A stretch of DNA of 64,000 nt. Source: Prevotella sp. UBA1104. GTDB taxonomy: Bacteria > Bacteroidota > Bacteroidia > Bacteroidales > Bacteroidaceae. A model generated the notes under the pieces. It saw nothing but the letters and a program-made list of their open reading frames with translations. It was not told the origin of the DNA and ran no database searches. Location: assembly GCA_002314055.1 (NCBI GenBank), contig DCBP01000107.1, positions 1 through 64,000 of the forward strand, read 5' to 3'. A program made the translations under genes and the position numbers. The stretch's first letter is position 1. Each line of letters begins with the position of its first letter. Positions 7,867 through 17,691 of this stretch are shown piece by piece.

Positions 7867-8760
7867 TGTGTTGAAAGTTTGCAGCTTTCCGTTAATGTAT
7901 TCTCTGAACCCCTCGTCGCCCTTAATCTCGATGTCGTCGAGCAGCCCGAGCACGAATCTTCCGATACCGATATAGCTGCATACTTTAAGCTGCAGAAGCC
8001 AGTGAGAGTTGTCAATCTTCGTTATATGACTGATGGTCTTCGGATATTCTTCGGTCAGGATATTGTGCGACAGTTGTCCGAGCACCATCTCCACCGTCAT
8101 TGTCTTTTCGCCGCTAAACATAAAGGCATCGGTAAACATCTGTCGGTGTTGGTCTTTAAACTGCCATGGGTCGTCGAGAATCTCCACTTCGCCCATACGT
8201 GCCACCTTAAACGTCTTGTTCATTCCCGAAGCCGGTTCGAAGCATCTCGCCTCGCAGTTCCCGTCCATGAGCATAAACGGTTCCACAAGACGGTCGCGAG
8301 TAGTGCTGCTGTGTGGCGATGAGTAGTTTCTGAGCACCACCTTGAGTTCATATTTTATCGCCTCGTGCAGTTTGTTTATATTCTGTGCCGCATGTTCATC
8401 CGTATTATAGTCGGCAAGGATGCCAAAGTCATAGAACTTGTCGATTTTCCTTTTCAGTGTTTCCACCAGAGCATTCCGTTTTGCCACTTTCCCGAGTAGC
8501 CGCCGTATTACGATAGCCTCTTCTTCTGTAAACGAGATACGCTCCGTCAGTCTGCCGAAGAATTTCGACTCCCTGTTGATAGAATAGCAGTTGCCGTATT
8601 TCTCCAGTTTAAATCCCGTATCGCGGAAGAATTCCAGATAATAATACAGTGTTCTTCTCGACACTCCAACCTTTTCGCATAGTTGTTTCAGCGTCAGACT
8701 GCGGTTTTCCGTAAGCAACAGCAGCAGTTCAAGTTCCTTCTCCAGTTTATCGTTTCGCAT
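7813..8760 (-). CDS. HTH-WYL domain transcriptional regulator
   Basis: The 315-residue protein starts with a winged helix-turn-helix (about 1-60; LTLKQLCEKVGVSRRTLYYYLEFF), followed by a linker and a WYL-type beta-rich domain (about 140-225; VVLRNYSSPHSSTTRDRLVEP, MLMDGNCEARCFEP). The W-Y-L tripeptide itself is replaced by C-E-A-R-C-F-E, which also occurs in divergent members. WYL proteins sense nucleic acid or small ligands and control transcription. The gene begins 28 bp after the MATE gene on the same strand, so it probably shares its promoter and could regulate it. Its last 54 bp overlap crcB on the other strand. Confidence 0.8.
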   Translation of the reverse strand: MRNDKLEKELELLLLLTENRSLTLKQLCEKVGVSRRTLYYYLEFFRDTGFKLEKYGNCYSINRESKFFGRLTERISFTEEEAIVIRRLLGKVAKRNALVETLKRKIDKFYDFGILADYNTDEHAAQNINKLHEAIKYELKVVLRNYSSPHSSTTRDRLVEPFMLMDGNCEARCFEPASGMNKTFKVARMGEVEILDDPWQFKDQHRQMFTDAFMFSGEKTMTVEMVLGQLSHNILTEEYPKTISHITKIDNSHWLLQLKVCSYIGIGRFVLGLLDDIEIKGDEGFREYINGKLQTFNTLYNTAAQVSAGKDSEQS

Positions 8761-8788
8761 AGGGCATGATATAGTTTAAACCGTAAAG

Positions 8789-10138
8789 TTATCGATTCTC
8801 CAGCTCCCTCACCTTGCGCTGGAAGAAATAGAAATACAGGAAGGCGGCAACGGTGAGACATACGGGGAAGGCAGTCCAGATGCCGACGATGCCGTAGTTC
8901 ATGTGGATGCCGAGGAAGTAGCTCGTGGGTAGGGAGATGACGAAATACGAGAAGAAGGCGATAAACATCATCGGCTTGACGTATGCCGTGCCGCGCAGGG
9001 CATTGGCATAGGTCATCTGCATGCCGTCGCCAAACTGGTAGACCACCATGAGCAGTATTACCTGTGAGCACATGCGTGCCACCTCGTCGTTGTCGGCAAA
9101 CCAGTAGCCCATGTCGTGGCGCAACAGCAATACGGGGATGCTTACCAGACAGCCGATGACGATGATGATATGGAATCCGGCGGCAGCCACCTGGCGCAGC
9201 TTCCGGATTTCGCCCTGCCCGATGTAGAAGCTAACGCGCACTGATACGGCAGCCGTGATGCCGTAGTAGACCATGAAGAAGAGTTGCGAGATGGTAATCA
9301 TGATCTGGTGGGTGGCGAGGGCGATAGTGCCGAGCCATCCCGCCATGATTCCCGTAAGGGCGAAAGCCGACGACTCCATTCCCATCTGCAGTGCCACGGG
9401 CCAGCTCAGCTTGTTGATGTGCTTATATTCAGCCATGGAGAGAGAGGCAGCGTGAAGGGATTTGCTGTAGGTATGGTATTTTTTGGCAAAGAGATAGATG
9501 TATGCCGTGGCGGCACACATCAGAATGCGGCTCAGCATCGTGGAGAGTCCGGCGCCGAGCAGTCCCAGTTCGGGCATAAAGCCCGGTCCGTAGATAAGCA
9601 GATAGTTGCCCAGGATGTTCACCACGTTTCCCGCCACCATAATATACATAGACGTCTTGGTATGTCCGATGGCATCGAAAAACTGCTTGAAGGTGTTGAA
9701 CCAGCACACGAAGGGCAGCGACACCATGTTTATAATCAGATACGGGCGCATCAGCGGAATGAGTTCTTCCGGCTGTCCCATGTTGCGGATATTGAAGAAG
9801 ACGGCAAAGAGCACCATCAGCAGTACGACAGCCGTAGTCGATGCCGCGAGGAGTCCGTTTTTCACCACGCTTCCTATTCCTCCCGTGTTTCCCCTCCCGA
9901 AGAGTTGTCCGATAACGGGAGTCAGCCCGTAGCTGAATCCCATGGCGAAGACGAGCACGATAGCCATAACGGTATTTACGAAGCTCGCCGCGGCAAGTTC
10001 CCTCACGCTGTGATGTCCCACCATTAGCGTATCGGCGAATCCCAAGACTATAGTCCCCACCTGTCCCACGATGAGCGGAAATCCGAGTGAGAGAAGGTTC
10101 TTATAATGATATCTGTAGTTACTGAAGCTGTATGCCAT
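8789..10138 (-). CDS. MATE family multidrug/sodium antiporter
   Basis: The 449-residue protein has 12 predicted membrane segments in two homologous halves, as in NorM-type MATE exporters. Characteristic are LGFPLIVGQVGTIVLGFADT and LMVGHHSVRELAAASFVN at the start of the first half, AMGFSYGLTPVIGQLFGRGN in TM2-TM3, and the matching second-half start LSWPVALQMGMESSAFALTG. MATE proteins expel cationic drugs or metabolites using a sodium or proton gradient; the substrate is not readable here. The gene leads an apparent two-gene operon with the WYL regulator. Confidence 0.92.
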   Translation of the reverse strand: MAYSFSNYRYHYKNLLSLGFPLIVGQVGTIVLGFADTLMVGHHSVRELAAASFVNTVMAIVLVFAMGFSYGLTPVIGQLFGRGNTGGIGSVVKNGLLAASTTAVVLLMVLFAVFFNIRNMGQPEELIPLMRPYLIINMVSLPFVCWFNTFKQFFDAIGHTKTSMYIMVAGNVVNILGNYLLIYGPGFMPELGLLGAGLSTMLSRILMCAATAYIYLFAKKYHTYSKSLHAASLSMAEYKHINKLSWPVALQMGMESSAFALTGIMAGWLGTIALATHQIMITISQLFFMVYYGITAAVSVRVSFYIGQGEIRKLRQVAAAGFHIIIVIGCLVSIPVLLLRHDMGYWFADNDEVARMCSQVILLMVVYQFGDGMQMTYANALRGTAYVKPMMFIAFFSYFVISLPTSYFLGIHMNYGIVGIWTAFPVCLTVAAFLYFYFFQRKVRELENR

Positions 10139-10167
10139 ATAAATCCATTTCTTTTTATTTCAGTCTG

Positions 10168-10175
10168 CAAAGGTA
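10168..10175 (-). promoter_or_regulatory. -7 element of the MATE-WYL operon promoter
   Basis: On the minus strand the sequence reads TACCTTTG, 30 bp upstream of the MATE start, matching TAnnTTTG. A -33 element is not clear. Confidence 0.55.
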
Positions 10176-10212
10176 TAAAATTAAATTGATACTAAAAAAT
10201 ACTACAGATTTA

Positions 10213-10322
10213 GCGTTTCTGCCAAACGCCCGAAGCGTTTGGGCGAAACACCGGAAGCGTTTGGGCGAAACACCGGAAGCGTTTGGGCGAAACACAGGGA
10301 GCGTTTAGGCGAAACACTGAAG
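10213..10322. repeat. Five-copy 22-bp palindromic tandem repeat
   Basis: Five adjacent 22-bp units start at 10213, 10235, 10257, 10279 and 10301; units 2 and 3 are identical and a decayed sixth follows to 10346. Each begins GCGTTT and has AAAC about 8 bases on (core GTTTGGGCGAAAC, a partial palindrome). The array lies between divergent genes (MATE and the GLUG protein). Related 22-bp arrays occur at 38189-38254 and 54353-54418. Confidence 0.9.
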
Positions 10323-10401
10323 CAATTTTGTAGAAACACGCCGGAAAATGTTTGTCGGAAGTTACTGAATATCGTTAATTAATTAAAAAATGAAACAGAA
10401 T

Positions 10402-10434
10402 TTTGTGAAATATAAATATTTTGTTATAATTTTG
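10402..10434 (+). promoter_or_regulatory. Promoter of the GLUG/Ig-like secreted protein gene
   Basis: TTTG at 10402-10405 and TAATTTTG at 10427-10434 are 21 bp apart. Transcription would start near 10441, giving an A-rich 5' leader of about 110 nt. Confidence 0.65.
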
Positions 10435-10551
10435 CATAAGAAACAAATAAAAAGGAATAATTCTTCATAGAAGGTCAACCGCATGCGCAATTCAGCGTAA
10501 AAACAGAAAAAGAGAAAACAAACAACAAATATAAATAAAAAATAATTGCTA

Positions 10552-13500
10552 ATGAAGAATGTTATACTCTACAGTCTGCCCCTGTTGGTGGCAGGAAGCA
10601 TGTATTGTTCGGCAGTAGGTGCAGCGAGCATAATCCCGACGGCACAGCAGAAACCGGCAAACGAACTGCTCAATAGCTTGAAGCAAAAACGACACGTAGC
10701 CCCAAGGGCAAAGGTAGTAGGATTCAGGAATGCCTCTGCCAAGTCTACAGCTACGCCATATGCCAAGATGAGCGGAGCTGAGGTGAATTTCCTGAGCGAC
10801 GAAGAAGGCAACGTGTGGTATTACACACAGAATACCACATATAAGGACGGAAGCTGGGGAGCTGCTATCAGCAAAGCGGAGATTACAATTTACGACGAGA
10901 AGCATCAGCAGGCAGGCACAATAACGGTAGACGTGCCCGAGGATATGAATGTGAATGAAGTGACGCCGTACGGAACGGTTACGAAGAAATTCTTCGACCT
11001 CAACGGAAACGACTCCGAGCTGCTCGTAGAACTGCACGAGACTGGAAACCAGGACAACAACTACCAGGGCAAATATCATACCTATGTTTACCATCTTGAC
11101 GGAACAAAGGCTGCCGAGTATGAAGGTACGGGAGTGTTCCTCAATATAGTGAAGAATGCATGGACGAAATACCAGCGCTTCGTGCTCACCGATGCCAAGT
11201 ATGAGGCTGTAGACGGCAAGACCTACGACGATGGGTCGCCATACATGACAACCATGGCACATATAAATATCTATAAGCCGGCATCATGGGGAAGTAGCGA
11301 ACCGGCGGTGGAAAAGGAATTTACCGTGGATGAGGACTACACATATTACGGCAACGACGAGGTGCCTGTTACAATATATAATGTAGGAGGCGATCCGTAT
11401 TACGTAATCTCGCATTATTCCAAGATATACGATTCTGGCGAGACGGATACCGAAACGGGATTCTTTATCCCGACAAAGGACAACAGCGTGGTGATAAAGA
11501 CTTACGACAAGAACTATACGCTCGTTGACGACCTAAATATCCCAATCCCTGCTGCCGATGACACACAGTACCGTATGGCACAGATTGGAAACTTCGAGGA
11601 CTGGAGCGTGTCAAAGGGTATGTTTACCGACGATGGCAATCTGGCATATGTGGTAACATACTACGACATGACAACAAAGGTGGATGACTACAGATACAGC
11701 TTCGTGGCATACGACCATGAGGGAAACAAAATAGGAGACATCTGTACGGGAGTCTACAACACATGGTTTAAACTCAATTCGATACCCGGAGAAGAGGAAC
11801 AGGTGGCATTCATGCAGTATGTTGACGACGATGAATCGCAGCAGCAGATAAAAATCGTCAATTTGCCGTCGTTCAGCCAGACCGTAACAATGCCTGCATA
11901 CATCGACGACAATCTGATCAGCACCGTGTTCAACCGCTACGGCAGCGGCGACAGCTACAAGTATATCATGAAACTTAGCCAGGGCGACATCGACAATGAC
12001 GGCAACGTGATAGCCAAGGTGGCATGGCTGAATCCAGACCTCAGCGTTGACCGATATACAAAATTCAATCTCGGACAGCAGGCAGAGAACTTCATGCTGA
12101 CACTCGCCGATACATACATAAACCCGTATCTCTTCAATACCAACGACAAAATGGAATTCTTCTTCCAGGCTAAGGTGAAGAAGGAGGGCAGTACGGCTCT
12201 CGACAACGTATATATGATTGGCGACGAGGACGGCAATATCCTGCACCGTTTCGCGGCATCCGACAAGGGAGCCATAACTTCTATGGGATGCTACAACTCT
12301 GGAGAGGGCGGAAATGAACTTTATGTGTCATATTCAAAAGACGACAACAAGACATACGATTTAGACTTCTATAAACTGCCGCTGACAAAATTCGACAAAG
12401 GCGGCGATGGAACGAAAGAAAATCCGTATCTCGTTTCCACTGCCGGCGACCTGGCACAAATAAGCAGCGAACCGTCGGCAAACTATAAGCTGGTTGCGGA
12501 TATCAATTTTGACAATGCCTACAATAATGTCAACAAGTCATGGACCCCGATAGCGGGATTCAGCGGAACCTTCGACGGCGACAATCACAGTATTGACAAT
12601 CTGTATCTTAATTCAGACGAGTCAAACGTAGGACTCTTTGCCGACATGCAGGAAAATGCCGAGGTGAAGAATCTTATACTTACACACCCCACAATAGAAT
12701 TGACCGACCAGAACTCTACAGCCGGAGTGTTGGCAGCAAGCACGATGAAGACAAATGTGAACAACGTTCATGTGTATTGTGCGGAAATATCCGGTGATGC
12801 CGACGGGACAATCGGCGGCTTGGTAGGACAGGCGGCTTACGAGTCGAACCTGTCTGGTGTATCGTTCAACGACTCACAGATTAAGACTCCCAATGCCTCG
12901 AGCGTAGGCGGTATTGCCGGAGATGTGCGCACGTCGACTGTCGTTGAGGCAGCTGCGGTAAGCGACGTTGACGTTAATGCAGCATCGACAGTCGGAGGTG
13001 TAGTCGGTTCTGCCATGAACTCAACGGTAAAGAATTCCCGCTTTAGCGGTTCTCTGACAGCAGAGAACACCGTGGGAGGAATAATCGGAAGCAACAGCGA
13101 GACCATAACCGACAAGTGTATCTTCGACGGAACAGTAAACGCAACCCGTGGCAGCTGGAGCGGACTCTCCGCAGCTGGAATAATCGGCAGTCTGGCTGCC
13201 GACTGGAGTGAGAGCACAACGCCTATCGTTACCAATAATATAGTTCGCGGTGAAATAAACGCTACGGAGAGCAGTTCTTCGGATGACCTCGAAGAAGGTG
13301 AGGAGACTAAGGAGGACAATACCGTACACCGTATCGTGGGACACACTATTGCCGATGAATATTATGAAGATGGCGAGACTCCCAAAACGGAAAAGCGACT
13401 CTCAAACAACTGGGCAGTAAATACTACGACAGTAAAGGGAAAGGTAGTGTCCTCTACCGACGAGAACAGTGTTGAGGGATATGACGCAGCTCCTGAGGAC

Positions 13501-14106
13501 ATATCTAATGAGTCACTCTCGCAGATAGGTTTCAGTTTCGGGACTACAGTAGATGCACCGTGGAAAGACAGCGGCGATATGTTCCCGGTACTCTTCTTCG
13601 AGAACGAGGCTAAATCGGTCATCTTGTCGGAGAGTAGCCTGACCATGGCGGTAGGTAATACCAGACAATTGTCTGCTTCGGTGTTCGGCGTGGAAAAAGC
13701 TGATTTCAAGGTGGCTTCTTCGAATGAGAATGTAGTTGGTGTTAACGTCGGAACCGTTGATGACGATTACGTTGACATGCTTCTTACAGCCAAGGCTGCA
13801 GGTACAGCCGAAGTAAGTGTGACGGCAGGCAATATTACAGTTTCCTGTCCGGTTACTGTAATCGCTGCAACAGGCATAGCGGAAGTTGCCGCAGACGGTG
13901 GCAATGCCTTACGTATCCTGCCTGGCATTGGCTGCATCAAGGCGGACGGCGCGTCTAACATCTCAATATATGCTGCAAATGGCAGCAGAGTGGCAAAGGC
14001 AGATGGTTCGCAGATTTCCACTTCACAGATTGGCAAGGGCGTGTTCGTAGTAGTGGCAGTAGACGCTAACGGCAACAGGCAGACGGCAAAGGTTGTTATA
14101 AAGTAA
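10552..14106 (+). CDS. Large secreted protein with GLUG repeats, Ig-like domain and T9SS-like tail
   Basis: The 1184-residue protein has a signal peptide (about 1-25) and a long N-terminal half of unknown fold rich in Y/D/G. From about residue 623 (NPYLVSTAGDLAQIS) a beta-helix region carries GLUG-type repeats such as GTIGGLVGQA, SSVGGIAGDV, STVGGVVGSA and NTVGGIIGSN. A bacterial Ig-like (BIG2) domain follows at about 1022-1100 (SLTMAVGNTRQLSASV). The last 80 residues (TGIAEVA, ISIYAANGSRV, ending TAKVVIK) look like a T9SS sorting domain. Surface adhesion is the likely role, by inference. The ATG at 10552 is chosen over a TTG two codons upstream. The gene has its own promoter and terminator, so it is a single-gene unit. 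Confidence 0.8.
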   Translation: MKNVILYSLPLLVAGSMYCSAVGAASIIPTAQQKPANELLNSLKQKRHVAPRAKVVGFRNASAKSTATPYAKMSGAEVNFLSDEEGNVWYYTQNTTYKDGSWGAAISKAEITIYDEKHQQAGTITVDVPEDMNVNEVTPYGTVTKKFFDLNGNDSELLVELHETGNQDNNYQGKYHTYVYHLDGTKAAEYEGTGVFLNIVKNAWTKYQRFVLTDAKYEAVDGKTYDDGSPYMTTMAHINIYKPASWGSSEPAVEKEFTVDEDYTYYGNDEVPVTIYNVGGDPYYVISHYSKIYDSGETDTETGFFIPTKDNSVVIKTYDKNYTLVDDLNIPIPAADDTQYRMAQIGNFEDWSVSKGMFTDDGNLAYVVTYYDMTTKVDDYRYSFVAYDHEGNKIGDICTGVYNTWFKLNSIPGEEEQVAFMQYVDDDESQQQIKIVNLPSFSQTVTMPAYIDDNLISTVFNRYGSGDSYKYIMKLSQGDIDNDGNVIAKVAWLNPDLSVDRYTKFNLGQQAENFMLTLADTYINPYLFNTNDKMEFFFQAKVKKEGSTALDNVYMIGDEDGNILHRFAASDKGAITSMGCYNSGEGGNELYVSYSKDDNKTYDLDFYKLPLTKFDKGGDGTKENPYLVSTAGDLAQISSEPSANYKLVADINFDNAYNNVNKSWTPIAGFSGTFDGDNHSIDNLYLNSDESNVGLFADMQENAEVKNLILTHPTIELTDQNSTAGVLAASTMKTNVNNVHVYCAEISGDADGTIGGLVGQAAYESNLSGVSFNDSQIKTPNASSVGGIAGDVRTSTVVEAAAVSDVDVNAASTVGGVVGSAMNSTVKNSRFSGSLTAENTVGGIIGSNSETITDKCIFDGTVNATRGSWSGLSAAGIIGSLAADWSESTTPIVTNNIVRGEINATESSSSDDLEEGEETKEDNTVHRIVGHTIADEYYEDGETPKTEKRLSNNWAVNTTTVKGKVVSSTDENSVEGYDAAPEDISNESLSQIGFSFGTTVDAPWKDSGDMFPVLFFENEAKSVILSESSLTMAVGNTRQLSASVFGVEKADFKVASSNENVVGVNVGTVDDDYVDMLLTAKAAGTAEVSVTAGNITVSCPVTVIAATGIAEVAADGGNALRILPGIGCIKADGASNISIYAANGSRVAKADGSQISTSQIGKGVFVVVAVDANGNRQTAKVVIK

Positions 14107-14127
14107 ATTTGTTCCTTATATGTCATT

Positions 14128-14169
14128 CGGGGACTGCGGTGGGAAAAGCGCCGGAGTCCCCGTTTTTTT
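14128..14169 (+). terminator. Terminator after the GLUG protein gene
   Basis: CGGGGACTGCGG pairs with CCGGAGTCCCCG with one mismatch around a short loop, and seven T follow. The hairpin begins 21 bp after the stop codon. Confidence 0.85.
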
Positions 14170-14243
14170 CTCTGTTCCGTAAATTTCACCGCTTACTGGT
14201 GTTGTTTCCTGAATGACAAATTAGATTAAAAGGTGTGGCGAAA

Positions 14244-14275
14244 TTTGGAGATTCGTCATATTAGTTGTAATTTTG
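14244..14275 (+). promoter_or_regulatory. Promoter of the GNAT-like gene and its leader
   Basis: TTTG at 14244-14247 and TAATTTTG at 14268-14275 are 20 bp apart. The predicted start near 14282 leaves a 130-nt untranslated leader before the ATG at 14414. Confidence 0.65.
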
Positions 14276-14324
14276 CTGCGTTTTAAAACGAATTGTAAAC
14301 TTATTTATTAAAGTAACTGCGGTG

Positions 14325-14392
14325 TGCGAGACTTTGGAAGAGTCGGGCGCAAGCCGTGTAGGCTTATTCCCTGAACGCATTTGCGTGGGGAT
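14325..14392 (+). ncRNA. Candidate structured 5' leader RNA of three adjacent hairpins
   Basis: Three hairpins follow each other with almost no spacing. The first is TGCG-a-GACT ... AGTC-ggg-CGCA (14325-14351), the second AAGCC-gtgta-GGCTT (14351-14365), the third ATTCCC-tga-ACGC ... GCGT-GGGGAT (14366-14392). They lie inside the leader between a good promoter and the GNAT-like start. I could not match the layout to a riboswitch class I know (TPP, cobalamin, SAM, preQ1, THF, ZTP). It could be a regulatory leader or simply a stable 5' UTR. Confidence 0.4.
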
Positions 14393-14413
14393 GGCAAAGA
14401 TAATTAATTTGGT

Positions 14414-15568
14414 ATGTCATCAATAGAAATAAAAAGGGTCGAAACGAAAAAGGATCTGAAAAAATTCATCGATTTCCGTTACGACCTGTATGAGGGCTGC
14501 GAATACGATGCCCCAAACCTGTTCAGCGACGACTTCAAGACGCTGAGCAAGGACAAAAACGCCGCTTTCGAATTCTGCGAGGCAGAATACTACATGGCGT
14601 TCGACAAGGAAACAGGAAAGATGGTAGGTCGCATAGCGGCAATCATCAACTATAAGGCAAACAAGAAGTGGGGCAGGGATGACGTGCGCTTCGGATGGGT
14701 AGACTTCATCGACGACATCAATGTTTCGCGTGCACTCTTCGATGCCGTAGAGAAATACGGCAAGAGCAAAGGCATGACACACATCGTCGGTCCGCTCGGA
14801 TTTACCGACATGGATCCGGAGGGAATGCTCACCAAGGGCTTCGACCAGCTCGGCACCATGGCAACTCTCTACAACTATGCCTATTATCCGGAACACATGG
14901 AGAAGCTCGGCGGCTTTGAAAAAGACAACGATTATGTGGAGTACAAGCTCTATGTGCCAAAAGAAGTGCCGGCAAAATACGCTAAGGTGGCAAAACTCAT
15001 TGAGACACGCTACAATCTGCACGTAAAGAAACTGACGAAGCACGAGATATTCAAAGAGGGATACGGAAAACGCATATTCGAGATTATTAACGAGACTTTC
15101 TCACATCTCTACGGATACTCCGAACTCTCCGACAAGCAGATAGAACAATATATAAATATGTATTTTCCGCTTGCTGACCTCAATCTCATTACTCTCATAG
15201 AAGACTGGAACGACAACAAGAAGGTAGTTGGAGTAGGTATCACCATTCCGTCGCTCACCCGTGCACTGCAGAAATGCCATCGCGGAAGACTTGCCCCGTT
15301 CGGATGGTGGCATCTGATAAGGGCTCTGAAGTTCCACCATACAAAGATTGTAGACCTGCTGCTAATCGGTATTCTGCCGGAATACCGTACGAAGGGGGCC
15401 AACTCGCTGCTCTTTGCCGACCTTATTCCGCGCTACGTGGAATACGGCTTTGAGTGGGGAGAGACGCATGTGGAGATGGAGACAAACGAAAAGGTGCAGA
15501 GCCAATGGCAGTATCTCGACTGTGAGAACCACAAACGCCGCCGCTGCTATATAAAAGAGATAAAATAG
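14414..15568 (+). CDS. GNAT-like acyltransferase family protein
   Basis: The 384-residue cytoplasmic protein looks like the duplicated GNAT-fold family often annotated as N-acetyltransferase or YghO-like. Visible features are an N-terminal half with [15 protein letters not shown] and [10 protein letters not shown], the conserved [19 protein letters not shown] stretch, and a C-terminal half with the beta-4/alpha-3-like segment [20 protein letters not shown] and a final [14 protein letters not shown]. In other Bacteroidetes related genes occur near sphingolipid (serine palmitoyltransferase) genes, but none is present here. Substrate unknown. It lies 26 bp upstream of parE and may be co-transcribed with it. 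Confidence 0.65.
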   Translation: MSSIEIKRVETKKDLKKFIDFRYDLYEGCEYDAPNLFSDDFKTLSKDKNAAFEFCEAEYYMAFDKETGKMVGRIAAIINYKANKKWGRDDVRFGWVDFIDDINVSRALFDAVEKYGKSKGMTHIVGPLGFTDMDPEGMLTKGFDQLGTMATLYNYAYYPEHMEKLGGFEKDNDYVEYKLYVPKEVPAKYAKVAKLIETRYNLHVKKLTKHEIFKEGYGKRIFEIINETFSHLYGYSELSDKQIEQYINMYFPLADLNLITLIEDWNDNKKVVGVGITIPSLTRALQKCHRGRLAPFGWWHLIRALKFHHTKIVDLLLIGILPEYRTKGANSLLFADLIPRYVEYGFEWGETHVEMETNEKVQSQWQYLDCENHKRRRCYIKEIK

Positions 15569-15594
15569 ATAAAGAGGAAGGAAAAATAAACATA

Positions 15595-17535
15595 ATGAGC
15601 GATATTAATACGGAAAACCCGCAAGAGGAACAACAAGTGGCATATACCGACGACAGTATCAGGCATCTATCGGACATGGAGCATATCCGTACCCGTCCGG
15701 GAATGTATATCGGTCGACTCGGCGACGGCTCAATGCCGGAAGACGGTATCTATGTGCTGCTTAAAGAGGTTGTGGACAACTCTATCGACGAGTTCCGGAT
15801 GAACCAGGGAAAGCGTATCGAGGTGGACATCGAAGAACAGCACAAAGTTAGCGTGCGCGACTATGGACGCGGTATTCCGCAGGGAAAACTCGTTGAGGCT
15901 GTAAGCATGCTCAACACCGGAGGCAAGTATGACTCGAAGGCTTTTAAAAAAAGTGTAGGACTGAACGGTGTAGGTATCAAGGCTGTAAATGCACTTAGCC
16001 AATACTTCGAGGTTAAGTCGTACCGCGACGGAAAGGTTAGATGGCTTACCTTTGAACGGGGAGAGCTAAAGACTGACGTTACGGAGGATACACAGGACGA
16101 GAACGGTACGTTTATTTATTTCGTGCCCGACGATACGCTGTTCAAGAATTTTTCTTTCCACGATGATATCGTGGAGGAGATGCTCCGTAACTATACCTAT
16201 CTTAATACGGGTCTCGCCATTATGTACAACGAGAGGCGTATACTGAGCCGAAATGGTCTTGCCGACTTGCTGAAGGATACGATGACAGCCGACGGACTAT
16301 ATCCTATAGTGCATCTGAAAGGAGAGGATATAGAAATCGCATTCACTCATACTAATCAGTATGGCGAGGAGTATCACTCTTTCGTAAACGGACAGCACAC
16401 TACCCAGGGAGGTACGCACCAGAGTGCTTTCAAGGAGCATCTTGCAAAAACAATAAAGGAATTCTACGGCAAGAACTTTGAATATACAGATATCCGAAAC
16501 GGACTCGTTGGAGCAATAGCAATAAACGTGGAGGAGCCGATGTTTGAAAGTCAGACAAAGATAAAACTCGGTTCGCTGACGATGAGTCCCGACGGCGTGA
16601 GCGTAAACAAATATGTGGGCGACTTCATAAAGACTGAGGTCGACAACTATCTGCATCGCGATAATGAGGTCGCTGAGGTGATGCTTCAGAAAATCCAAAC
16701 CAATGAACGTGAACGCAAGGCTATGTCGGGCGTGGCTAAAATTGCAAGGGAAAGGGCTAAGAAGGCTAATCTGCACAACAGAAAGCTACGCGACTGCCGT
16801 ATTCACTACAGCGACGTGAAGAACGACCGCAAGGAGGAGAGTGCAATATTCATCACTGAGGGAGATTCGGCGAGCGGAAGTATCACAAAAAGCCGTGATG
16901 TGAACACGCAGGCGGTGTTCTCGCTGAGGGGAAAACCGCTGAACTCTTTCGGACTGACGAAGAAGGTGGTTTACGAGAATGAGGAATTCAATCTTCTTCA
17001 GGCAGCCCTCGATATTGAGGACGGACTCGACACTCTGCGCTATAACAAGGTTATTGTAGCTACGGATGCCGATGTAGACGGTATGCATATCCGATTGCTC
17101 ATCATTACTTTCTTCCTGCAGTTCTTCCCAGACCTTATTAAGAAAGGACATGTCTATGTGTTGCAGACTCCATTGTTCCGAGTTAGAAACAAGAAAACTA
17201 AGATTAAGTCGAAGGAAGTAAAGGCGGCAGCCACAGGAAAGGGCGATTTTATCACCCGCTACTGCTATTCCGAGGAGGAACGTATTGCTGCTATCGAGGA
17301 ATTGGGACCTGAACCGGAAATTACTCGCTTTAAAGGTCTTGGAGAGATAAGTCCTGACGAGTTCAAGAACTTTATCGGACCGGACATGCGTCTTGAGCAG
17401 GTTACGCTCCACAAAACTGACCAAGTGCAGAAGCTCTTGCAATATTATATGGGAAAGAATACTCCGGAACGCCAGAACTTTATCATCAACAACCTGGTGA
17501 TTGAAGAGGATAGACCGGAGGAGGAAACGTTGTAA
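15595..17535 (+). CDS. parE: DNA topoisomerase IV subunit B
   Basis: The 646-residue protein is a type IIA topoisomerase ATPase subunit: [16 protein letters not shown] at the N-terminus, the GHKL ATP site ([32 protein letters not shown]), the transducer domain, then TOPRIM with EGDSASG (422-428) and DADVDGMH starting at D491, and a C-terminal [13 protein letters not shown]. With ParC it decatenates daughter chromosomes. I call it ParE rather than GyrB because of the divergent, compact TOPRIM tail and the [11 protein letters not shown] ending typical of Bacteroidetes ParE; GyrB remains possible. Length is normal. The partner parC is not in the window. Confidence 0.85.
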   Translation: MSDINTENPQEEQQVAYTDDSIRHLSDMEHIRTRPGMYIGRLGDGSMPEDGIYVLLKEVVDNSIDEFRMNQGKRIEVDIEEQHKVSVRDYGRGIPQGKLVEAVSMLNTGGKYDSKAFKKSVGLNGVGIKAVNALSQYFEVKSYRDGKVRWLTFERGELKTDVTEDTQDENGTFIYFVPDDTLFKNFSFHDDIVEEMLRNYTYLNTGLAIMYNERRILSRNGLADLLKDTMTADGLYPIVHLKGEDIEIAFTHTNQYGEEYHSFVNGQHTTQGGTHQSAFKEHLAKTIKEFYGKNFEYTDIRNGLVGAIAINVEEPMFESQTKIKLGSLTMSPDGVSVNKYVGDFIKTEVDNYLHRDNEVAEVMLQKIQTNERERKAMSGVAKIARERAKKANLHNRKLRDCRIHYSDVKNDRKEESAIFITEGDSASGSITKSRDVNTQAVFSLRGKPLNSFGLTKKVVYENEEFNLLQAALDIEDGLDTLRYNKVIVATDADVDGMHIRLLIITFFLQFFPDLIKKGHVYVLQTPLFRVRNKKTKIKSKEVKAAATGKGDFITRYCYSEEERIAAIEELGPEPEITRFKGLGEISPDEFKNFIGPDMRLEQVTLHKTDQVQKLLQYYMGKNTPERQNFIINNLVIEEDRPEEETL

Positions 17536-17581
17536 GGTTCCGAGTTTGGAGTGTTTAGCTAAGAGCGTTGAGTTGGGAGTT

Positions 17582-17671
17582 TGGATTATTGGTCTTATTA
17601 GTCTTATTAGTCTTATTAGTCTTATATCTCCTATCAGTCTTATATCTCCTATTTCTCTGATAAGTCCTCTT
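17582..17671 (+). repeat. Nine-base-period array in the parE to S41-protease gap
   Basis: Ten consecutive 9-nt units run without interruption, with consensus AGTCTTATT in the first half, then TCTCCTATC/T alternating with AGTCTTATA. The array fills most of the 156-bp gap and ends 20 bp before the protease ATG. The period matches the arrays at 4369, 52647 and 63462, although the unit sequence differs. Confidence 0.85.
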
Positions 17672-17691
17672 TTTCAAAAAAAATATAATTT

